Assembly: GCA_025769875.1 (NCBI GenBank)
Contig: JAGFNK010000071.1
Coordinates: forward strand, 91,087-155,086
DNA length: 64,000 bases
Source of the DNA: Russula earlei
Taxonomy: Eukaryota; Basidiomycota; Agaricomycetes; Russulales; Russulaceae
Reading direction: 5' to 3'
The translations under genes were made by a program, and so were the position numbers. This document shows, piece by piece, positions 56,301 through 64,000 of this stretch (positions within the stretch are counted from its first letter, which is position 1; each line of letters starts with the position of its first letter). Under the pieces are notes generated by a model. The model saw only the letters and a program-made list of their open reading frames with translations. It made no database searches and was not told the DNA's origin.

Positions 56301-57730
56301 GGTGGGTGATCGATGGGTGGTGTTTCTGCTACCATGTATGAGCTACTCTGAACCCATCGTGTGTTTCGCAATCTTCCGGTGGCCAACACGACGCTTTTAT
56401 CTACTCATCACTCATACAAAGCGATGCAGTGAGTGCAACGGGGAACAAAAATTCGCATTCCGCACAAAACGTTACTACAGTATTAGTAATAATGTCTGGC
56501 TGTACACTTCAATAACAAGGAACACGAATAACAACGATAATTTAGCCGGCAGTACCCCAACGAAGTCACTCTTCCCAGTCGACATCCCAAGCGCTTGTGC
56601 GTCCCCGACCGACCACGACGGGGGCCCAATAATATTGCTTATACTTCATCGTCTCGCGACGCTTGCCAGCGCGAGGCATCAAGCACTTGAGGAGCTCTCC
56701 ACGCTCGCGATCCGGGTCCGAGGCAGGGTCATAGAAGTACGTCGGGGGGAGGGCCTCGCCGGAGGAACGGACGCAGCCGAGGATCCGCGAGCGCACGGCC
56801 CATGCGAGCGTGGACGCGATCACGGTGTGCGGGTAACCAGCGAGCGCGGGCGTCGTGCGCGTCAGCGTCGAGAGCGGAAGGGACGAGGCGCGGGAGAGGG
56901 CGAGCGCTTCGATAAGCGTGCCTAGGAGCGCCGGGTGTGGACACGCTGGATTGTTGTCGGGGTCCCCCTCCGGGTCCTTTGTCGGATCATCGTTGGCGTC
57001 GTTCGCGCTTGCGTCCGTGATGGATGAGGTGGATGAGGTGGCGGTGGGATCGGGGGTCGATGTGGAGGTTGATGAAGAGGCGCGCGATGTGGATGTGGAT
57101 GTGGATGCCGGAATCGGCGGAGCGGCGGATGCGGGTGTGCAGGGTTGGTGAGCAGGGACAGACGTCGAGGATGGCTTCTTGCGCTTTCGCCGGAACTTGT
57201 CATTTGAGTCCGTATCCTGGCCGCGCCGCTTGGTGCCGGAGCGTGGAGGCTCTGGCAAGGTTGCTGCGGACCCGACGTTCGAATCGGATTCGGTGAGCGG
57301 GCGGAGAGCGGGGTGCTGCCTTCCCGCGCTGGCGTTGTCGGGTGGTGGGGACCTTAATTCTCGCCGCATCGAGGGAGGCGGGGAAGATGGTGGAGATGAA
57401 AGAGGAGACGGTGCAGCGAACCTGTCACGGGGGGATGTGGGCGGTGTACTGTGTTCATCGTCGAGCGCGGTCAATGCAGATGAAGCGGCACGGGAATAGA
57501 AGGTAGTAGGTACGTCTTGGCCGGTGAGGTCAGGGGATGGGCCATCTACCTGCAGGACCGAGGGCACTTGCACGGGTAGCGATAAAGCGCTGGAAACGGT
57601 GCCTTCAGAACGACACCCATTGGGCTCTAATGCTTCATTAAGGACACCTCGTATGGGCGACAGAATCTAGGGTAGGAAAGGCGTTAGTGTTAATCCAGAG
57701 ACGGGAAATACATGCAGCCAAGGATGCAAA
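55675..57730. repeat. Right arm of the 2-kb inverted duplication
   Basis: Source-like arm: both genes it cuts through are intact here and continue outside the arm. Spans the last about 470 bp of RPS0 exon 2 through part of the unknown gene. Confidence 0.9.
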
Positions 57731-58947
57731 ATGCACCTCACGCAGATGTCCTGACTTTGGCGATAAGGCTGCGGAGGACTCGGGAGCGAGAGGCCGGGGT
57801 GGAGCACTTGGATGGCGCTCATAGACAAGATGCTGTTCATTTGGGGTGGCTTCCGTAAGAAGGGAAGGCTGGTCAATTTCAACGTGTCAGCTTCAATTAG
57901 AAATAGAGAAATGATAGTGATAACGTGATAAGAAAATGAACGCACGGGTGGTGAAAGCACCTCATGCTCGGCCAACGGCAAATTGTCACTGTCTTCTTTG
58001 GACTCATCGCGTGACCACGTCGGAGCGCGATTGTCGGCCTCGGGGTGGTCCGAGGGTGTATGCGCCTGGATGCAAAATTTGGGGAAGTGATTGTCAGGTG
58101 AGAGGGGACAAATGTCAAACGTGAAGAACAAACATCACGTCAGAAAGGGAAGAAAATGATAAAGAGATAACCGTACGTGAAGTGGCTCCGATTTAGGTTT
58201 AGAACAAGGTACAAGGTGGGATGTCGATGGTTCCGAGCAGGCCTCGCAGTCGGTTTCTTCTGCGAATGGAGAGGATGGGGGTAACGGAGAAGATGCCGGG
58301 GTGGCGTGCCGGGACGGGGTTCTCTGGGCCGAGGTGGCGGGCGCGTGAACAAGGGGGTGATCGATAAGCGGAGCAGGCGTCGTAAGCAGGAGAGATGGCC
58401 GCGGAGGTGGGGATGGTGTGCGGGGCAGAACGAGGTTCCGCAGGGATGGGGTAACGGCCCCTGAACGTCGAGGAGGAGGTTGTTCCGCGGACACTGCCTG
58501 GGTCGGAAGCTGGGCTAGCACCGGTCGGGAAGGGTCAAGACGAGGTTGGGCATGGAGGGAAAGAAGCGCAGCAGCGATATCTTCCCGCATAGTGGAAGAT
58601 TTCGAGTCCGGGTGGTATGGCTTGTTGTACCTCGAAACGGGTGCCCGGGAGGACTGATGGGCACGGAAGAATGTTTCCTGCACGGGAGAAGAGACAATAT
58701 CGACATGGGCATCTTCTGCGTCGAGGGGTGCTAGAGAGGGTGCGCGGGAACAGCTAGATGAGAAGACTGTGAGGGCATCGTCGCTAGTGAGAGCGGGCTC
58801 GTGGTCAAAGTCATCGTCGCTGTCAAGCCATTTAGGTAGTGGGGATACGAAAGAGGAGGAGAACGATGCGATCGGGGAAAGCATTCGAGGGGATGGTGGG
58901 GGAGAGGATTTTCTGCGATATTTTAAGGGGAAAGTGAATGTGCCCAT
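56566..58947 (-). CDS. Large Ser/Pro-rich protein of unknown function, winged-helix-like C-terminal block
   Basis: From ATG 58947 (MGTFTFPLKYRRKSSPPPSP) through at least five exons to the stop near 56566. Introns lie near 58200-58070, 57960-57870 and 57740-57670. The N-terminal two thirds are disordered: Ser/Pro/Thr-rich with acidic patches and a basic KRRGQDTDSNDKFRRKRKK that could be a nuclear signal. The conserved-looking part is C-terminal: HPALLGTLIEALALSRASSL, STLAWAVRSRILGCVRSSGE, LPPTYFYDPASDPDRERGEL and AGKRRETMKYKQYYWAPVVV. The helix pattern of this block could be a GDS1-type winged helix, which I cannot confirm. Tail to tail with RPS0, 265 bp apart. Confidence 0.6.
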
Positions 58948-59048
58948 GGCGGTGGGTGGAGGAGCGGAGACGAGTCGATCAACAAGACAAAGCAAAGACG
59001 CGTCTTGATGATGTCACGCGTCTCTTCATCCCGTGATACGTCTTCATC

Positions 59049-59831
59049 ATGCCTTACTCTGAGGAAACCGCGGGCTACAGGGTAAATCACCTACTTGCCT
59101 TTTTAACGCCATTCTTCCTCTCTGTTACAGTTCAACCACACAATGTTGCGCATCAAAGATCCCAATATTTCCATCCCTTTTTACACAGATGCACGTTTTC
59201 CCATTTATTATTTCCACTTGCCCTCTTTCACCTTACTCTTCATTTCCCCTGCTAGATAATAGGAATGGACTTTATCCAAAGCGAGCAAATAAATATTTCG
59301 CCTCTTAGTTCCGGCTGACCTCACGCCCTCGGCCATCGCTTCCGCCAAAACTTGAGCAGAGCTGGAATTTAGCGACTTTACGCTCTATTTTTTCGCCTTT
59401 GATCACACCAAAGGCAAAGCCACAGAAACTGAGAAAAAGCAGGGCCGTCTCAATCGCGAAGGTCCGCCTCTTCCCCCATATGTTACACCCTCTCAGACAC
59501 TTTCTACGTCCGGATCTTACACCATTGCTTCTCATCGCGTCTATCAGGCATCCTCGAGCTTACCCACAACCATGGTACGGAGGTGCTTGAGGGGAACCCG
59601 TATCATTCCGGAAATTCTGAGCCGCGCGGGTTTGGCCACATCGCGATCACCGTTCCTGACGTCGAGGCAGCGTGTGCCCGCTTCGAGAGGCTCGGGGTGC
59701 CCTTCCAAAAGCGTTTAACAGACGGAAAGATGAAGCACATTGCGTTCATTTTGGACCCCGACGGGTACTGGATTGAAGTGGTGCGTCTCGGGTTGCCTCC
59801 GACCTCTTCAAGCGGTGACTTGGTAAACTGA
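59049..59831 (+). CDS. GLO1: Lactoylglutathione lyase (glyoxalase I)
   Basis: Detoxifies methylglyoxal as its glutathione adduct. Exon 1 ATG 59049 [11 protein letters not shown]; intron to about 59130; [19 protein letters not shown]; then GMDFIQSEQ near 59265; [19 protein letters not shown] near 59365; intron 59462 to about 59548; and [56 protein letters not shown] to the stop at 59829-59831. Metal ligands expected in HTM, LTHNHG and GYWIE are visible. Some middle donors are weak (GTTTTC, GTCCGC), and one exon joint near 59180-59260 is uncertain, so decay of the gene cannot be excluded. Confidence 0.75.
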
Positions 59832-60304
59832 TGATGCATCCATACAACTTCGTCCTCTGTGCAGCTCCAGCACACCCTTTGAATCGATCTTACACCTAGC
59901 TTCTCCGACAGAAAGTTCGTAGGATAAGAGAAACGAGGTTTTGTGTTATGTAGTTGTGATATGTGGCCGGAATCTCATCTTGTCGGCTGTGGGCACACTT
60001 GTGCACACCCGGAGCTGCAGAAAACGGGTAACAGGGGCCTAGTGCAACGATATGTACACACGCGATACCGCAGACACGCGAACGGCCCAGCACTCTGATT
60101 GAGCCCAAAGGCACAGAGGTGGGGGCAGAGCCAGGAGTTGAAAAGAGGATCGCGATGACAATACAGCAGATCATTGAACGAACCTCTCCATCATGGGATC
60201 ATCGTTGCCTTCGAGGGACAGCACTACTGAGCAACATTAATGCGAGCCTTTACTGTCATCCAAACATATTTCTTGTCACTGATTTCAGTGGGTTTCTCAA
60301 CTAC
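59832..60304. other. Intergenic, no gene seen
   Basis: Downstream flank of GLO1; short frames on both strands without motifs. Confidence 0.5.
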
Positions 60305-60693
60305 AACAGGCAGGAAGGGATAAGTCAAGTCTGCTTATAGTCAACTCAGTGGACAATAAAAGTAAAATATTTCAAGTGCTGATTAGGCTCTGTGCAGCCA
60401 CAAATTATATTACATAAATAATGACTTTAATTGAGCACAAAAAATGTGACAAAAAAGGTTAAATAAGGACAGTCTACTCATTCTGGCACAACTTTTAGCC
60501 AGGTTAGGGTAAATGTGTTGTGCTGGAATGAGTAGACTGTCCATATTTTGTCACATTTTTCATGCTCAACTAAAGTCATTACTTATGTAATACAATTTGT
60601 GGCTGCAAACAGAGCCTAATCAGCACTTGAAATATTTTACCCACTGAGTTGACTATCAGCAGAGTTGACTTATCCCTTCCTGCCTGTGGTGCT
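60305..60693. repeat. Fold-back (snap-back) element, about 390 bp
   Basis: Two arms of about 175 bp (from CAGGCAGGAAGGGATAAGTC at 60309 to TCTGGCACAAC near 60491, and its complement 60518-60690) around a loop of about 30 bp, close to a perfect hairpin. No coding capacity, so a MITE-like element. Confidence 0.88.
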
Positions 60694-60794
60694 ATGTGTC
60701 CCAATGTGTGACACAGGGAGGCATCAGCTAAACTTTGCCACATGGCATTGGTGGTCAGAAATTGTGCCATGAAAAGAGTTGTCATTTTCACATT

Positions 60795-61104
60795 GTTTGA
60801 GGGAAATTCTTCAAACTGCTATATCTCAACCATTTCTTGATGGATTGTCTTGAAATTTGGGGGAATTGCATCTAGTGTATCTAGGTGCAGCCTAAGATAG
60901 GAGTCTAATATTTTAGTTCCTGACAATTCAAAAGTTTGCACACCTTTGCACACCAAAAATTCAAATTTTAAGAACTGATTTGACTCCAAATCTTGGGCTG
61001 CACCTAGATACACTAGATGCAATTTGAATGCCCAAGACTCAAGACAATCCATTGAGAATGGTTGAGATATAGCAGTTTGAAATTTCACCCTCAAACAATA
61101 TCCA
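60795..61104. repeat. Second fold-back element, about 310 bp
   Basis: Arms ATTGTTTGAGGG...AAACTGCTATATCTCAACCA at about 60795-60895 and its complement at about 61000-61104. The centre holds complementary pieces around CTAGTGTATCTAGGTGCAGC. Confidence 0.85.
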
Positions 61105-62754
61105 AAAAGGAAGTGCAAAAGTCTGAAATGACAATAAAACATAATTTTTGTGACTGTAATAAACTGTCTACTGACACAGGCAATCCCAGAGAGCCATCCG
61201 TCTCTACTTCCGCCATCGTGAAAGGAATCTTGGCGTTTACTTACTGAGCCCAGTGGGCGGTAACAGCAAGCGCCCCCCGGAAACTTGCGCACTTCTTCCA
61301 TCAGTCTCACTTGTTCCTACTTCGCTACTCGGACTCTCCGCTATAGCCAACAGAAAAATAGGACGCCGCTTCAATGAAACGTGGGTCTTCCTGTGTGAAC
61401 ATCAACCCTATGAAGGAATACGCAAAACCGCAAGCACCCTCGTTCCACCGTCCCTACGACTGATCGTGTGATACTAGGACCCGTTCGTCAGGCGCATTTG
61501 CTCTGTCCCTGAACAAAACATCACCTCCCAATCACTGATCGTGCCTAAAGCATCGATTGGGATTCCATCATCCGTTTTTCTGTGCCTGAATCCTCCAGTT
61601 GCGTCTCCTACTTCCGCATCCTGCGCTATGTGGCGTCCTCCAATGTGGACAGATGTATCAAGGGCGCAAGGGACTTTTTCATCTCTGTGGGAATTAAGGC
61701 TACTGTATTTATAGGGAGGACCTGATACTTACGCACCCTCCGAGTCCTCAACATGTCAGGGCAAAGAGACATAATCGACCGCCAGCCACGGGTATGATCG
61801 CAATTTCCCATTGACTATGTATGCGCTGGACGATTTCTCTCCTCCCGTTTAGGGGATTGACCAGATGAATCGGATGGTTGGTGGCAACAGAAATGCTCGG
61901 GATCTTGCAATCGGAGTAGACGGACAACGTTACTGGAGCTATGGCTTGTTCGAATGCTTTCTGCGTTGGACCTTTGTGCGTACATCTCGAGCAAATCGCC
62001 ACGGTGTTCTGAACACGTTTCCTTCGCAGACTGTTGGGCCGTATTCTGCCCCTGTGATGTGCACGCCAGGACTAAGAGGCGTTTTATCCATATAGAAAAT
62101 TACGGCGTCCCTCTCCAGGGGGAAATCAACCCATTCAACGAGGACTGCTGCGTTTACTACTGCCTTTATTATAGCGCCCATTGGAATCCTCCTCAGGTAT
62201 GCTGCGACAACTTTTACCAGTAGGTCCGAGTTCGTCTCATCTGGTGCTTAGATGACTTTCGGTCGCGGCAATGTCCGCAGGCGCTACGGCATTCGTGGCC
62301 ACCCCACAGACGATTTCCTCGCTTCATTCTTTTGTCGTCCTTGTGCGCTCGCGCAGGAACGCCGGGAGGTTGAGTTGGAGGAGAATAGTCTCCGCGTTCG
62401 GAATTAAACAACATCTCAGTCCTCATCTGACCAAGTATCACCATGATCAGCATATGTAAAATATGTAGCAGCCCTTCAAATCACCAATCTTTACATAACC
62501 ATAACCAAGTTCTTTCCAATATACAAGACATGAGGGCACATGTTGATTGGGCTGAAAGGCAATTATGGGACATGTGAAATGAACATCAAGTCAAAACTCG
62601 GTGAAATGTGATACACTCACACAGACATGGGACATCTTCACCCAAAATTGTTCTGGCAACACTTCAATTCTAACAACAGAAGGGGTCCAAGATATGTGAT
62701 TTGCATTCCAAAAGATCCTTTAGGGCTGGCTGTTGAGAGACTTGTGGTTGCTTT
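61105..62754. other. Region without supported gene
   Basis: Minus-strand frames at 62453-62214, 62181-61939 and 62002-61748 follow one another and could be pieces of one spliced gene (VVNAAVLVEWVDFPLERDAV). No family recognised; the first has CGHCRDRKSS without the remaining cysteines of a Zn2Cys6 cluster. Confidence 0.35.
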
Positions 62755-62860
62755 TCAGGGTTAGTTTAGGGCCAGTCATTTGGGACTTCAAGGTTTTAAA
62801 GATTAGAAAGGTTCTAATCATGTTCTATAGACTGTATAAGGCCCTTAATATTGTAAGGTG
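62755..62860 (-). repeat. Scrap of S-family LTR, reverse orientation
   Basis: GGTTAGTTTAGGGCCAGTCA and ATAAGGCCCTTA correspond to the complement of the S LTR segment around 22300-22360. Confidence 0.6.
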
Positions 62861-63056
62861 ACCAGTCCTGCTGGCCTCAGAAGTCATGTGAGTACCCAGG
62901 GGTACTGTCACCAACCCAACAACCATGCAGCTTACTTAAGGTACCTAGCAATTGGTCAGTCACACATAGTCACAAGACATATAATGAAAACCTTGAAGTA
63001 CCGTTTGAACCTTACATTGTTGATGAGACAGGTAAAAACACTGCAATTGGAGGTTT

Positions 63057-63077
63057 GGGGGGGGGGGGGGGGGGGGG
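63057..63077. repeat. G21 homopolymer
   Basis: 21 consecutive G on the plus strand, followed by a purine run GAAGGAAAAAAG. Likely polymorphic and G-quadruplex prone. Confidence 0.9.
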
Positions 63078-63300
63078 AAGGAAAAAAGACAATGTAATAT
63101 TGTGTGCATACAGGAATTAACTAAACACTTGATGAGCACAGGGCTGCCAACCGTACTGTATATGGCTATGGCCGTACTCGATATGGTATGTATATGGCTA
63201 CTATCTGTACCGTTACCCGTACCATCTGCTTCCACTTCAGCAGCCTATACAGTACAGTATGGGGTAGAAGATGGCCATAATATGGCATTACGGGTTATTA

Positions 63301-63854
63301 GGCCCCTTTTACCAACCGAGAATTCTTGAATCTTGAACTTGAACTTGGATTTCAGGATTTTCCAGGAGTGACAGGAATGACAGGTGTGATGTAAGTGACA
63401 TAATAAACTAATATGAGTCCATTTCAAATATGAGTTATTTTCTGGTGTGATTTGCTGGGTTTTACATGTGATATGTAAAATATTTTTTCTAACCCTTCCT
63501 TCCACTCCTTCAAGTGGGGTATTGCAAGCATGTCATTAAGGCAGAATATGTGTCACCAATGTGTGGGTGCACATCTTTGTGCAAATTTTGTATGTGCAGC
63601 TCTGGTGAAAATGGGGCTGCAAGCACCCAGATGTTGAGCTTGAGTTGGACTGCTCGACTCCTAGTTTGACGCTGACACATCATGTGTAACCCCAAATATG
63701 TGAATATGCAAATGACAACAAAAACAAATGCATATTAATTTATTATATACATCATATCACTTACATCACTCCTGTCACTCCTGTCACTCCCGGAAAATCC
63801 CGAAATCCAAGTTCAAGTTCAAGATTCAAGAATTCTCAGTTGGTAAAAGGGGCC
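63301..63854. mobile_element. Harbinger-type MITE, 554 bp, TSD TTA
   Basis: Same terminal repeats as 44782-45324, in reverse orientation, with TTA on both sides (63298-63300 and 63855-63857). Internal sequence collinear with the other copy; 11 bp longer. Confidence 0.92.
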
Positions 63855-63857
63855 TTA

Positions 63858-64000
63858 CAGTCAAGAAAACTTTGATTAAACTTGATGAATGACATTGATA
63901 TCCAAGTCCAACTCTCTACAAATCCTTTTCTTTTGTCCCTCCCTTTTATATGGCTCTTTTCCTTCATCCACACCCTCCTTTTTCTTCCCCTCCCACCCAT
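63858..64000. other. Window edge, no feature seen
   Basis: Pyrimidine-rich sequence (TTTTCTTTTGTCCCTCCC type) that may be upstream of a gene outside the window. Confidence 0.3.

Noticed and set aside
59603..59875. Minus-strand 90-codon frame over glyoxalase I
   Set aside because: Antisense shadow of the GLO1 last exon.
62214..62453. Possible Zn2Cys6 transcription factor start
   Set aside because: Only CGHCRDRK resembles the motif; the other four cysteines are missing.
1..64000. CRISPR arrays, rRNA genes, telomere repeats
   Set aside because: None seen; the short repeated segments found all belong to transposable elements or microsatellites, and this is a eukaryotic contig.

Overview
This is a nuclear contig from a fungus, most likely a basidiomycete of the Agaricomycetes. 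The conserved genes carry many short GT-AG introns of about 50 to 90 nt. Gene types include the Kre9/Knh1-type wall protein, COG8, ribosomal uS2, a UBA-UBX cofactor, TPR-J-domain protein, homocysteine S-methyltransferase, glyoxalase I and F-box proteins. The transposable elements are also typical of fungi. The genus cannot be decided from the sequence.

Layout. 0-10.8 kb is a conserved gene block: RTP1/TANGO6 (-, cut by the window edge), a UBXN1-like protein (+), a DNAJC7-like co-chaperone (-), a GPI-anchored Kre9-like protein (-) and COG8 (+). 10.8-21.6 kb is repeat territory: a hairpin MITE, a complete Tc1 element with 218-bp inverted repeats and an intact DD34E transposase, a decayed Ty1/copia fragment, and a long non-coding stretch with two diverged direct copies of about 1.3-1.6 kb.

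21.5-37.9 kb is one deeply nested structure whose order can be read from target-site duplications. A Harbinger-type relic was hit by an LTR of family 'S' (TSD CATAT). That solo LTR was hit by a minus-strand copia element (TSD AGCRA). The copia element then took two more S solo LTRs (TSDs GCAGA and CRTGC) and a 7.4-kb chromodomain-bearing Ty3/gypsy element (TSD CATGT). The gypsy element has an extra open frame between pol and the 3' LTR that encodes two CCHC zinc knuckles, the most novel-looking feature here. 37.9-42.3 kb is a complete 4.46-kb PIF/Harbinger element (transposase plus Myb/SANT-like protein) carrying two solo LTRs of a second family 'D', each with its own TSD. A second, broken Harbinger copy and a 543-bp non-autonomous derivative follow.

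46-51.3 kb holds two related F-box genes in inverted orientation. 51.4-57.7 kb is a roughly 2-kb inverted duplication. The right arm belongs to the working RPS0 gene and the end of a large unknown gene; the left arm is a truncated, frameshifted copy of both. The unique spacer carries tRNA-Leu and a homocysteine S-methyltransferase. The rest holds glyoxalase I, two fold-back elements, an LTR scrap, a G21 tract and a second copy of the 0.55-kb MITE.

Two mutation patterns run through the window. In-frame stops in the retroelements are nearly all TGA where the family suggests CGA (Arg), which points to CpG transition decay. Separately, the conserved DNAJC7-like and RTP1 genes contain single-base frame breaks that look like assembly errors or very recent lesions.
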